DNA from: Ianthella basta
Lineage: Eukaryota > Porifera > Demospongiae > Verongiida > Ianthellidae
Assembly: GCA_964019415.1 (NCBI GenBank)
Contig: OZ025887.1
Span: forward strand, 1-64,000
Direction: 5' to 3'
DNA length: 64,000 bases
Within the stretch, counting starts at the first letter, position 1; each line of letters begins with the position of its first letter. Shown here piece by piece: positions 1-9,640 of the stretch. The notes under the pieces were generated by a model, which saw only the letters and a list, made by a program, of their open reading frames with translations, was not told where the DNA came from and did not search any database. The translations under genes were made by a program, and so were the position numbers.

Positions 1-931
1 GCTGCTGCAGCACCTGGCGCTGCACCTAAACACTCACCGACCAGCTTTGGTCGGCCCGGCCAGCACTACGACCCTCTTCCTGGTCAGTACACCCCCACAC
101 ATACATAGTACACCCCCCACGAACACTTGCATTTTAATTGCCCCTCTTCCTCAGAATGAGAGGGGAGCACCCTATACAGCTGGCAGCTGGACCTCCTACG
201 TTGAGGGCACCCTGGAGCGCCACACGGGCAGAAGGATAGGGCCCACCATGATCCGATCCATCTTTGTCACCCACTGCGAAAGGGTAGGCCTCTCAGAGGC
301 AGAAAAGGAAGCAATGGCAGCATCTATGCGCCACAGCAGGAGAGCGGTGAGCGCCCCATGGACCAGGCACCATGGAGAGCACAGCAGATGCATTCACTCG
401 ATTACCTACATACGTGAAGTGACATGTGTCCCACCCCCACCCCTCTTGCAAATGTAGCAGAAGGAGCACTATGACAGGAGGTCACAGGTGGACAGGGAGA
501 GCAAGGGACAAGATTACACTGCCCGTCTGTTACAGAAGGCCCTTGCAACAGGGAATGGACCCAAGGAACCTGACGTGACCAGGGACCCCTCCCAGCCCGG
601 GCCTTCCCATTTGAATCCGGTGCCCACCAACAATGACAGCGACGCAGACTCAGATGGGCCGAACCTGGGAGATTTGGTGGCCATTGTGCTGCCAGGGTCA
701 ACACCAGTGAATCCTGTGGTCGAGTTAGGGAAGGTCTTGCGGATAAACCAGACCGACATTAGCTACCTGCCCTTTCAGGATATCGGTGGTAGCAACTACC
801 GCTGTACAGCAGGTCGGCTTGGGAAAGCGGTGCGAGACCGGATCGTGTTTCCGGTTGGGGTGAACTACAACCCCGACACCAAACTCTACACACTGCTATC
901 TGATAACATTGACATCCACAATGCCATCTAA
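1..931 (+). CDS. Tyrosine recombinase, copy 0 (3' part only)
   Basis: This is the C-terminal end of a multi-exon tyrosine recombinase that starts outside the window. The exons I infer are 2-82, 155-346 and 461-931, each with a GT donor and AG acceptor and all in phase 0. The second exon holds the box II region (IRSIFVTHCE, then MRHSRRA) and the third opens with KEHYDRR, whose Tyr (470-472) is the probable nucleophile. The usual first His of the H-x-x-R motif is Thr (TMIR). After an acidic Ser/Asp linker comes a compact C-terminal domain (GDLVAIVLPG to the stop) that looks like a small beta barrel, possibly nucleic-acid binding. I counted about 45 of 64 identical residues against the matching exon of the gene at 14968-18260, so this is a diverged paralogue and not a recent duplicate. 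No stop or frameshift is seen in the visible part. Confidence 0.8.
779..844 (+). repeat. Source copy of the 66-bp captured exon segment
   Basis: These 66 bases of the last recombinase exon reappear unchanged and in the same orientation at 1173-1238, as the loop of an inverted Penelope-derived insertion. In the gene the segment encodes part of the C-terminal barrel domain. Confidence 0.9.
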
Positions 932-1126
932 CAGTCACCACACACACTTGCAGTACCACCCCCATCTTAAATGCATGTTCAGACGGCCATGTAAACTCTC
1001 ATTTTATTGCTGATTGCTGATATTATTACAAATTCCTTCAATCACAATTTATGTAATTTAATTGAACAATATCCAATATCAGAAAGGGTTGGTTCTCTAA
1101 TACCAGCTTCACAACAGGGTTGAAAA

Positions 1127-1173
1127 CATTGCCGACGTTTCGACCAGATGCTCTGGTCTTCTTCAGGGCGAAG
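1127..1173 (-). ncRNA. Hammerhead-like motif of Penelope tail (inverted copy)
   Basis: Read on the minus strand this has GCC, CTGAAGA, a 7-bp hairpin GACCAGA/TCTGGTC, GAAAC, then GTC followed by GGC that can pair with the first GCC. This is the order of a minimal type I hammerhead (CUGANGA, stem II, GAAA, short stem III, NUH, stem I), with one extra A before stem II and almost no stem III. Penelope-like elements are known to carry such minimal ribozymes. Activity is uncertain. Confidence 0.45.
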
Positions 1174-1237
1174 ATATCGGTGGTAGCAACTACCGCTGTA
1201 CAGCAGGTCGGCTTGGGAAAGCGGTGCGAGACCGGAT

Positions 1238-1284
1238 CTTCGCCCTGAAGAAGACCAGAGCATCTGGTCGAAACGTCGGCAAGG
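1238..1284 (+). ncRNA. Hammerhead-like motif of Penelope tail
   Basis: Same 47-nt motif as at 1127-1173 but on the plus strand, and identical in its core to 41931-41977. Stem II is GACCAGA/TCTGGTC with a GCA loop; the predicted cleavage point would be after GTC at 1277. Confidence 0.45.
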
Positions 1285-1375
1285 TTTTCAACCCTGTTGT
1301 GAAGCTGGTATTAGAGAACCAACCCTTTCTGATGCCTGAGCCAGCTGAGAAGCCCTCACTTCAATATCCAATATC

Positions 1376-1944
1376 TATGCCCCAATAACTGGTTAAAGTA
1401 TAAGACCAAGGTTAATTCACAGGACTACCACGCACGCAAGAGAAAACGCACGCACGGACGTAAACACGCACACAGACCGCACATACAAGCTGCTCTTCAG
1501 GCTACAATCTTGCATCACAGACTTAATTACAAAAATAATTGCAAAAAACTAGCAGTAACTGTCAAGGGAGAATAGAATTAGTTTAGAACAGGTATTACAA
1601 GTAAAGGAAAACGGACAGAATAGAAAAAATCCATTGCTAACCTGGTCTTGCTGCCCTAGCACATGTTGTGGCCCAGAGTCGATCCCTCAGGGCGGCCATT
1701 TGCAAACATGTGCTACTTAGTAAAATCATATTCATAGCATTGGACGGCCATTTTTTGGGAGGTACGTGGTCATCGAATGACCTCAGAATATAATTAGGGT
1801 GTAGAATTAATCAGTCTAGTGCATTAAATTTCATAATTAAACACGAATTTTAGAATGCATTCTAACAATATTAATTATAATTATTATTTTAGAGTGTAGG
1901 GAGAATAAAATAAATGCATATACACGACCCCATGTGCACACAAT
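1376..1944. other. AT-rich non-coding spacer
   Basis: No coding frame, RNA gene or repeat array is visible here. A phrase resembling the recombinase promoter element (GGCCATTTTTTGGGAGG) lies near 1745-1761, possibly a worn relic of it. Confidence 0.4.
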
Positions 1945-2127
1945 TTACACTGAGATGGGCCATGAAGAGAATCACCTTAATCCTCCCCTAGGGAGTGATA
2001 AGGTGGCGGGTGTGCGCTCACCACGCAAGATGAGGAGTGCCATCATGGGAGAACGGGTCCAAGCATCATCTTTTCACTCCCTCGGCGAGGATTAAGGCGA
2101 TTCCTTTCGAGACCCATCTCAGTGTAA
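1945..2127. mobile_element. MITE with about 54-bp terminal inverted repeats
   Basis: A 183-bp segment begins TTACACTGAGATGGG and ends with its exact complement CCCATCTCAGTGTAA. The inverted match continues inward at roughly 80 percent for about 54 bases (CCTTAATCCTC and GGGAGTGA blocks). No coding capacity is present, so it is non-autonomous. I could not find a convincing target-site duplication, so the superfamily is not assigned. A half copy in the opposite orientation lies at 4556-4637. Confidence 0.7.
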
Positions 2128-2159
2128 TCAGCTGCGGGTAGGAATGGCCCTGCCAAATC

Positions 2160-3480
2160 AGTGCCCCTCACTCCTCATGTACCCATCATGCGCGGATGGA
2201 TCCATCTGTGAATGATGGATGCATGCCCAACATGATTGCACATGGGTGGATGCGATGGAATGCATCCACAATGAGTTTGGTCCATGCCCATGTGCATGCT
2301 CCATGCATTGAAGTCAATGCATGAGAATGCACATGAGCATGCCATGCAAGGAAGAATTATGTACATGGGCATGTCTGATTGCATGCATACCCTTCCCCTA
2401 AGCCCATGTCATGACACTGCGCTTGACCCCATGCGTCATCATGCATCTTGGATGCGATGGATCCCATGACCTTGGGGTGACAAATGTATATTAAGGCAAT
2501 GCATGTATATACACTGCTTATAGGCTGTAAGCAGGTGCCGGGGGAAACCCCCCTCACAAACCTCCAGTCATCACTTCTGATGCATCCCACATGCACAGAT
2601 GGATCCCTCTGGGCATGTGGGATGCATTGATGGATCCATCCATGCATGATGGATGGATGTATCATGAAATGGTACATTGTCAGATGTGCCATGATGCCTT
2701 CCCGATGCTGTCCACCTTCTTCTCATTAGCTGCATACAGTCTTCAAGCAGGTGACAAAGACAATGCCCCAAACAAACTTGCGGCAGTTGTTCCCACATAG
2801 ACAGCACTGCCATGCTGTATGTTCAAATGCCACTGTTGGACCCCATGAATAGCTCATGTGGACAGCCATCTAATTGCATTCCTAGCTAGCTAATTGGCAC
2901 CCCATCTAGAGCTTCTCATTAGCATTCTATCACACATGAACATTAGACACTGTCTGCCTTCCTGCATGCAGTCTGTAAGCAGGTGACAGAGACAATGCCC
3001 CATGCAAACCAACTGGCGGCGGTTGTTCTGAAGTGGGCCGGGCGCAAATGTGTGAAAGAATATATAAAATTTTAGAAAGTCCTCCAGCAGCAGTACATAT
3101 CAGCTCTTGCACAACTAGCCCAACTATAACTCCACCCACCCCCACGCCCTTTCGCCATGCATCTTGACACGTCCAGCCATTGGACCATGCAATGCAAGTG
3201 GAAATAGGGATGGCTGCATGTAGGTCCCCAGGGCAAGTCCCCTCACCAAGACCCGGCCATCACTCCTGATGCATCCATCATGCACAGATGAATCCCTCTG
3301 GGCATGATGGATACACGTGTCATGACATTGCACATGACCCCATGTGTCATCACGCATCTTCGATGCGATGGATCCCATGCATGACCTTGGGAATACATGT
3401 ACATTGCAATGTACCAGCCTGTCCTGCTAGCCCCTCCCAGTATACAATGTCCTGCTTACCCCTCCACTTGGAGATGCATT
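2160..3480. repeat. ATGCATCC-rich dispersed repeat modules
   Basis: The region is dominated by words such as ATGCATCC, CATGTGCA and GGATCCCTCTGGGCATG. A module containing CACATGCACAGATGG or a close variant recurs near 2585 and 3270 and grades into the 193-bp tandem array at 3.9-4.5 kb. A second module with GATGCGATGGATCCCATG recurs near 2450 and 3362. The short open frames are out of phase with each other and look like repeat artefacts. Confidence 0.5.
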
Positions 3481-3482
3481 AG

Positions 3483-3813
3483 TAATTTGGCCGGGGATTG
3501 CGGCAGGTTGGATTTTTTGAAATATGCGCTGGAGCACGCAATGTCAAGTGTACCATGCAAATTTGGCCTATTCAGATCCGCCTTTGCTTGTACACTTTTG
3601 AAGGCCAAAAATGCACCCTTATGTATGGGAAGATGGACTGCTCCAGGTTCTGCTTGTAGCAGCCCCTATCTTCATGTGGGTGCATTTTTGGCCTTCAAAA
3701 GTGTACAGGCAAAGTCGGATCTGAATAGGCAAAATTTGTATGGTACACTTGACATTGCGTGCTCCAGCGCATATTTCAAAAACTCCAACCTGCCGCCATC
3801 CCCGGCCGAATTA
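3483..3813. mobile_element. Foldback element, about 135-bp inverted arms
   Basis: The left arm (3483-3618) and right arm (3678-3813) are reverse complements with only scattered mismatches, around a 59-bp loop. The ends read TAATTTGGCCGGGG and CCCCGGCCGAATTA. The three bases TAG sit directly outside both ends, compatible with a 3-bp target-site duplication. RNA or single-stranded DNA from it would form one long hairpin. No protein is encoded, so it is a non-autonomous hairpin-type transposon or foldback MITE. Confidence 0.8.
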
Positions 3814-3883
3814 TAGAGGTCCCTAACCTTAGCCCCGCCCACAAGCCTCAACTGCAGATTTGCAGCCCATTTACGCCCAATGA

Positions 3884-4541
3884 CGCATGGGTCATGTGCA
3901 ACGTCATGACACATGCATCCCACATGCCCAGAGGGATCCATTTGTGCATGATGGGTGCATGAGGAGTGAGGGGGTGGTGAGTTTTAGGGGATTGTCACCC
4001 ATCTGTATCTACATCTATATACCCAATATGTCCCTACGTGCATGGCATGATCCATGTGCATGATGCATGAGGACACATGGGCTCATGTGCAATGTCATGA
4101 CACATGCATCCCACATGCCCAGAGGGATCACTCCATGCATGATGGATGCACGAGGAGTGAGGGGGTGGTGAGTTTTAGGGGATCGTCACCCATCTGTATC
4201 TACATCTATATACCCCCAATATGTCCCTACGTGCATGGCATGATCCATGTGCATGATGCATGAGGACACATGGGCTCATGTGCAATGTCATGACACATGC
4301 ATCCCACATGCCCAGAGGGATCACTCCATGCATGATGGATGCACGAGGAGTGAGGGGGTGGTGAGTTTTAGGGGATCGTCACCCATCTGTATCTACATCT
4401 ATATACCCCCAATATGTCCCTACGTGCATGGCATGATCCATGTGCATGATGCATGAGGACACATGGGCTCATGTGCAATGTCATGACACATGCATCCCAC
4501 ATGCCCAGAGGGATCACTCCATGCATGATGGATGCATGTCT
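3884..4541. repeat. 193-bp tandem repeat
   Basis: The phrase GAGGAGTGAGGGGGTGG recurs at 3962, 4152 and 4345, giving units of 190-193 bp that are almost identical in the last two copies. A partial leading copy starts near 3884. Each unit contains CATGCATCCCACATGCCC and a TATCTACATCTATATACCC block. The open frames repeat with the unit and are not counted as genes. Confidence 0.85.
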
Positions 4542-4555
4542 TGGATGCATGCATC

Positions 4556-4637
4556 TTGCGCGGTGAACGCACACCCGCCACCTTATCACTCCCTTGGGGA
4601 GGATTAAGGTGAGCCTCTTCAGGGCCCATCTCAGTGT
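4556..4637 (-). mobile_element. Half copy of the 183-bp MITE
   Basis: Read on the minus strand this matches the left half of the MITE at 1945-2127, from CACTGAGATGGGCC through the CCTTAATCCTCC and GGTGGCGGGTGTGCG blocks to GCGCAAGATG, then stops in the middle of the element. The other half is missing. Confidence 0.7.
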
Positions 4638-4728
4638 CAATTGTGTACGGCTACGGTCTTCGGTGAACATCTTGCATCCTGCATGAGGAGAACAGAGACC
4701 GCTGAGACATGCACACACACTCACAGGT

Positions 4729-4736
4729 GCACACAC

Positions 4737-4799
<63 letters not shown>
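4729..4799. repeat. (CA)n microsatellite
   Basis: A nearly pure CA tract on the plus strand, just to the left of the minus-strand hammerhead ribozyme at 4860-4920. Confidence 0.95.
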
Positions 4800-4801
<2 letters not shown>

Positions 4802-4859
4802 TGCATCAGACAAGCACAAGCACAATCGCCAAGCTCAAATATGGCATCAATTGCAGGGA

Positions 4860-4920
4860 ACTGCAGACTATGGCATGAGTATGCCATAGTTTCGACCTGT
4901 TTGGGTCTCATCAGTGCAGT
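4860..4920 (-). ncRNA. Hammerhead ribozyme, type I, CA/TG-flanked
   Basis: On the minus strand every element of a hammerhead is present: stem I ACTGCA/TGCAGT, core CTGATGA, stem II GACC/GGTC with loop CAAACA, GAAA, a 9-bp stem III CTATGGCAT/ATGCCATAG with loop ACTC, and the cleavage triplet GTC. Predicted self-cleavage falls between the bases at plus positions 4866 and 4865. Stem I is the open stem, which makes it type I. Flanks are TG-rich in the sense direction, as at the other hammerhead loci here. It is probably a solo retrozyme copy. The fold is inferred by eye. Confidence 0.85.
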
Positions 4921-4928
4921 GTACCCTG

Positions 4929-4930
<2 letters not shown>

Positions 4931-5007
<77 letters not shown>

Positions 5008-5023
5008 CCATTGAAGGGACGTG

Positions 5024-5107
<84 letters not shown>

Positions 5108-5112
5108 TGTGT
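4931..5112. repeat. (CA)n then (TG)n inverted microsatellite
   Basis: A CA tract (4931-5006) is followed after 14 bases by a TG tract (5021-5112, with one C interruption). The two are mutually complementary and could form a hairpin or cruciform of about 75 bp. The flanking CA tract touches the hammerhead at 4860-4920. Confidence 0.95.
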
Positions 5113-5315
5113 CACACGAGTGGATTAGTCGGTTCCAACATATGCACATAATATTGCCACCAACACCGCCCCCACAATCCATTTACACACAGATTACACA
5201 CCTTCGAGTGATTACCACCCTACCTATATGTTGACACTTTCCCTAACCTTATATGGTGCCTGTGGATAGGGCACACACTTGCAGGCACAGACATCAAAGG
5301 CTAGCATGGCATGCA

Positions 5316-5356
5316 GGGGCCATCTTGTGGGAGGGGCAAGGGCCCAGCTATAAAAG
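5316..5356 (+). promoter_or_regulatory. Recombinase promoter: YY1-like site and TATA box
   Basis: GGGGCCATCTTGTGGG (5316-5331) contains a YY1-type core CCATCTTG and lies 95 bases before the start codon at 5411. TATAAAAG follows at 5349-5356. The recombinase gene at 14968 has the near-identical GGGACCATTTTGTGGG 96 bases before its own start, so the element and spacing are conserved between diverged copies. Confidence 0.65.
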
Positions 5357-5410
5357 GGGCTGCAAGTGGAGGTGCTACATCCATGTCTAAGACCCAGGAC
5401 AAAGGCAACC

Positions 5411-7185
5411 ATGTCCAACGCCCAGTCTCCAGAGGAAATGATGCAGCTGGTGTTGAGGGCTGCTTTTGCTTTAGCCACCAGGGCACAGGGAGGTCCTCCT
5501 GGCAGACAGCAGAGCAAGGATGCAGAAGAAAGCTCAGCAGAACACTCCAAAGGTAAATGGTAATCCAACCATGCCTCACAAAGTTCTTGACAGCTTGCTG
5601 ACTGGGTTAACTGGATCCAGTGTTGGTGGCATGACAACTGCACTACCAATCATTCACATGCCGGCGGTACTCACTACAAAACTGCTATCCATCTAATAGG
5701 TGTTGCCTCTACTGCCATCCTACCAACACCGGAGCCAGTTATCCCACCAGGACAGGATCCAGCTAACCCACCAACACAGGATCCAGCTGTCCCACCAAGA
5801 CAGGAGCCGGATAGCCCACCAACACAGGATCCAGCTGTCCCACCAAGACAGGAACCGGATAGCCCACCAAGACGGGATCCAGTTAACCCACCAACACTGG
5901 ATCCAGTTAACCCACCAACACTGGAGCCAGCTATCCCACCAAGACAGGATCCAGTTGGCCCACCAACACAGGATCCAGTTAACACAATAAGACAGGATCC
6001 AGATAGCCCACCAAGACAGGATCCAGTTAACCCACCAAGACTGGATCCAGCTATCCCACTAACACAGGATCCAGTTAACCCAATCAGACAGGATCCAGAC
6101 AGCCCACTAAGACAGGATCCAGTTGGCCCACCAAGGCAGGATCCAGCTATCCCACCAACACAGGATCCAGTTAACCCGCAAAGACTGGATCCAGCTAGCC
6201 CACCAACACAGGATCCAGTTAACCCGCAGAGACTGGATCCAGCTAGCCCACCAACACAGGATCCAGTTAACCCACCAAGACTGGATCCAGCTATCCCACC
6301 AAGACAGGATCCAGTTAACCCACCAAGACAGGATCCAGTTAGCCCACCAACACAGGACCCAGTTAACCCACCGAGACTGGATCCAGTTAGCCCAGCAAGA
6401 CAGGACCCAGTTAACCCACCGAGACTGGATCCAGTTAGCCCACCAACACACTCGCCCTCTCCCCCCTGCCCCTCCTCAGACAGTGATGACGACGACTATG
6501 AGCCAGCACCTAAGATGCCGCGGCGAGACAAGGGGGGACGGGCAAGGAACTACCTGAACGTCCATCAGTACCCGGCCCTAGAGAGTCGGATGGAGCAGAT
6601 GAGAAGCTTCTACGTGGATCCTGTCAGTCTGCGGAGGGAGGGCGATGCCATCAGTCTCGTGACATGGAACAAGGTCTCCCTCCACATTCTGTGTGAGTCA
6701 CCTCCATATGGGGAGAGGGTGTGGCTGCAATGATTTTCATTTGTCAGTAATTATACTTGACTCTTAATTAACAATGCCTTGCCGTGGAGTTGTTGTAATG
6801 GGAATCATGACTGTCAGATAGAACTTAGGGTGGGTGCTCACTGATGCCCATCTGCCTGTCCACCTCCAGTGTTCCTGGCCTATGTTAAAGACACCCTGGG
6901 CAAGACACCAACACTAGACTGTCTGAGGAGTGAAGAGATGATCCAACAGTTTGTCCAGTCTCTAGTGAAGAAAGGGATACTAGGCAGCACCATAGCCCAG
7001 TACGTGGACCACCTCCAATACGGCCTACGCTACCTCTACTGCAAAGATCACATTAAGAACTACAAGCAGGAGGAACTTTACATCACTCTGGCCAGGCTGC
7101 GGGAAAAGTTCCGCAAGCAAACTGCGCATTCGACAGCTCAGCAGAGCTGGCAAGCTCTGGAGGCAAAGAACAAGTGGATTGAATG
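5411..7185 (+). CDS. Tyrosine recombinase, copy 1 (5' half, truncated)
   Basis: The inferred exons are 5411-5552, 5700-6692 and 6870-7185, with phases 1, 1 and 2 matching those of the complete gene at 14968. The first exon encodes a short leader (MSNAQSPEE...FALATRAQGG). The second is mostly a Pro-rich octapeptide repeat, then an acidic DSDDDDY stretch and a basic PRRDKGGRARN patch that could be a nuclear localisation signal. The last part encodes the helical N-terminal core-binding domain, ending KNKWIEW. A possible 3' splice site at 6478-6479 means the repeat may be joined differently. The donor at 7186 (GTGAGT) is intact, but no catalytic exon follows; a GGGAC minisatellite takes its place. 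The catalytic Arg, His and Tyr are therefore absent and the copy is probably non-functional as a recombinase. Confidence 0.75.
5727..6450 (+). repeat. 24-bp coding minisatellite (octapeptide repeat)
   Basis: About 30 units of 24 bp, each close to CCACCAACACAGGATCCAGT plus four bases, encode PP(T/R)(Q/L)DP(V/A)(N/I/S). The frame is open across every unit, and the unit length is a multiple of three, which suits a translated linker. The gene at 14968 has an unrelated repeat, TETGTEHPP, at the same place. Confidence 0.9.
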
Positions 7186-7489
7186 GTGAGTAACTGTCAA
7201 CGTTTCACTCCCTAACCCTAACCCTGGCCGAAATTTAACCCCAAATTAACCCCAACCTAACCCCAAAAATTTATATGGGTTTCTACATATACTATATGTA
7301 TAAAATGCTAACCCCACTAACCCCAAGTAACCCTGAAGGACTTTTACAAAAATGTCCCTAACCCCATGGGGTCCCATGGGGTCCCAAATGGGAGGGACAC
7401 ACCCTATGGAGGACATTTATCAAATAAATGTCCCCTAAAGGTTAGGGTTGACTTTAACCCCGAGTTAAATGTCCCCCATGGGTAGGGTT
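7186..7489. repeat. CCCTAACCCCAA-rich lead-in to GGGAC island
   Basis: Degenerate telomere-like words (CCCTAACCC, AACCCCAA) pass into GGGGTCCCATGGGGTCCCA palindromes and the first GGGAC words. No coding sequence is seen, and the missing recombinase exons are not here. Confidence 0.6.
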
Positions 7490-8600
7490 ATACATGCTCT
7501 GGGGGACGTTTCGGTGATTTGGGGGACGTTTCGCTGAAATAAGGGACATTTATATACTATGAGGGACAATTAGGGGTGTACTATGAGGGACATTCTTATG
7601 GCTTTGAGGGACATATATTAGGCTCATATGTTAGCATACAACACCCTGAGGGACATTTTTGCTTACCCTGGGGGACTATTGTAACCTCTGAGGGACATGA
7701 ATGCAGATCTGCTTTCTACTCCCACCATAATTGTCCCTCATGGCCTGCAACCCCAACATAAATGTCCCCCATGGGTAAGGTTTTACATGCTCTGGGGGAC
7801 GTTTCGGTGAAATGGGGGACTTTTAACTCAAATAGGGGACATTTGTATACTATGAGGGACATTTTTAAGCATGCTATGAGGGACATTCTATGGCTTTGAG
7901 GGACATTAACTAGGGTCCTATGTTAGCATACAACGCCCTGGGGGACATTTTTGCATACCCTGGGGGACTATCGTAACCTCTGAGGGACAGGAATGCAGAT
8001 CTGCTTTCTACTCCCACCATATTTGTCCCTCATGGCCTGCAACCCCAACGTAAATGTCCCCCATGGTTAGGGTTTTACATGCTCTGGGGGACGTTTCGAT
8101 GAAATGGGGGACTTTTAACTCAAATAAGGGACATTTGTATACTATGAGGGACATTTTAAGCATGCTATGAGGGACACTTAATGGCTTTGAGGGACATTAA
8201 CTAGGGTCCTATGTTAGCATACAACGCCCTGGGGGACATTTTTGCATACCCTGGGGGACTTTCGTAACCTCTGAGGGACGTTAATGCAGATCTCCTTTCT
8301 ACTCTCACAATATTTGTCCCTCATGGCCTGTAACCCCAACATAAATGTCCCTCATGGGTAGGGTTTGCATGCTCTGGGGGACATTTCAGTGAAATGGGGG
8401 ACTTTTAACTCAAATAAGGGACATTTGTATACTATGAGGGCCATTTTTGAGCATGCTATGAGGGACACTTAATGGCTTTGAGGGACATTAACTAGGGTCC
8501 TATGTTAGCATACAACGCCCTGGGGGACATTTTTGCATACCCTGGGGGACTTTCGTAACCTCTGAGGGACATTCTAGACCCATGGGGGACATAAATGGTT
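7490..8600. repeat. About 292-bp tandem repeat built of GGGAC words
   Basis: The phrase TACATGCTCTGGGGGAC recurs near 7491, 7785, 8076 and 8367, giving units of 291-294 bp. Inside each unit GAGGGACATT or GGGGGACATT recurs every 20-40 bases, with occasional GTCCCTCAT on the same strand. Confidence 0.85.
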
Positions 8601-9053
8601 AATGTCCCTTTAACCTAACCCTAAACCTATTTTGTCCCTCAGGTTCACAATTGAATCTGGGGGACAGTAAACTGCCATGAGGGACACTATTAACCCCTGA
8701 AGGGACAATTGTAAAAGTCCCTCATCTTTACCTAATTTGTCCCTCAGGTTCACAATTGAATCTGGGGGACAGTAAACTGCCATGAGGGACACTATTAACC
8801 CCTGAAGGGACAATTACCTAATTTGTCCCTCAGGTTCACAATTGAATCTGGGGGACAGTAAACTGCCATGAGGGACACTATTAACCCCTGAAGGGACAAT
8901 TACCTAATTTGTCCCTCAGGTTCACAATAGAATCTGGGGGACATTAATCTGCCATGAGGGACACTATTGACCCCTGAAGGGACAATTGTAGAAGTCCCTC
9001 ATCTTTAACCAGTTTGTCCCTCAGGTTCACAATTGAATCTGGGGGACAGTTAA
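8601..9053. repeat. About 85-107-bp tandem repeat with GTCCCTCAGG
   Basis: Five units start with GTCCCTCAGGTTCACAATTG (or a one-base variant) near 8633, 8740, 8825, 8915 and 9016, and contain CTGCCATGAGGGACACTATT. The array continues the GGGAC theme but is a separate unit from the 292-bp repeat. Confidence 0.8.
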
Positions 9054-9640
9054 CTCACATGAGGGACTTGAATGGAAGCATTCAAATTATTCTAAGTGTC
9101 TAACCCTAACCCTAACCCTAACCCTAAGGGACTTTACCTTAACCCTAAAGGACACTTTCTTCACAACAATCACAAACTGTAACAAGCCCTAACCCTAACC
9201 CTAACCCTAACCCTAACCCTAAGGGACTCTTATTCTAACCCTAAAGGACATCCAACTCACATGAGGGACTTGAATGGAAGCATTCAAATTATTCTAAGTG
9301 TCTAACCCTAACCCTAACCCTAACCCTAAGGGACTTTACCTTAACCCTAAAGGACACTTTCTTCACAACAATCACAAACTGTAACAAGCCCTAACCCTAA
9401 CCCTAACCCTAACCCTAACCCTAAGGGACTCTTATTCTAACCCTAAAGGACATCCAACTCACATGAGGGACTTGAATGGAAGCATTCAAATTATTCTAAG
9501 TGTCTAACCCTAACCCTAACCCTAACCCTAAGGGACTTTACCTTAACCCTAAAGGACACTTTCTTCACAACAATCACAAACTGTAACAAACCCTAACCCT
9601 AACCCTAAGGGACTCTTATCCTAACCCTAAAGGACATCCC
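9054..9640. repeat. About 200-bp tandem repeat with embedded telomeric repeats
   Basis: Three units start CTCACATGAGGGACTTGAAT near 9054, 9250 and 9457. Each holds two internal runs of CCCTAA, of about 4-6 copies, at 9102-9126, 9189-9227, 9305-9331, 9392-9424, 9507-9532 and 9594-9608. The telomeric runs are therefore part of the amplified unit. Confidence 0.85.

Larger units (their letters stand above)
1081..1361. mobile_element. Inverted Penelope-like tail insertion with captured exon DNA
   Basis: Two 96-bp arms, 1078-1173 (minus) and 1238-1333 (plus), are near-perfect inverted copies of each other and match the 3' tail of the Penelope-like element at 41931-42055. The right arm continues to the same tail end (CCCTCACTTCA) as that element. 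The loop is a 66-bp copy of recombinase exon 779-844. The whole is flanked by a direct repeat, CAATATCCAATATC, at 1067-1080 and 1362-1375, read as a 14-bp target-site duplication. The structure fits a single target-primed insertion with inversion and template switching onto DNA or RNA a few hundred bases away. An assembly artefact is less likely because of the clean duplication. Confidence 0.85.

Noticed and set aside
1-931. Copies 0 and 1 as halves of one permuted recombinase gene
   Set aside because: Copy 0 enters from outside the window with its own upstream exons, and the order and direction do not allow the two parts to be joined by splicing.
2175-4456. Short frames rich in Met, His and Cys
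   Set aside because: They follow the ATGCATCC and 193-bp repeats on both strands and change frame from unit to unit.
4651-5234. Poly Thr-His and Cys-Val frames
   Set aside because: Translations of the CA/TG microsatellites.
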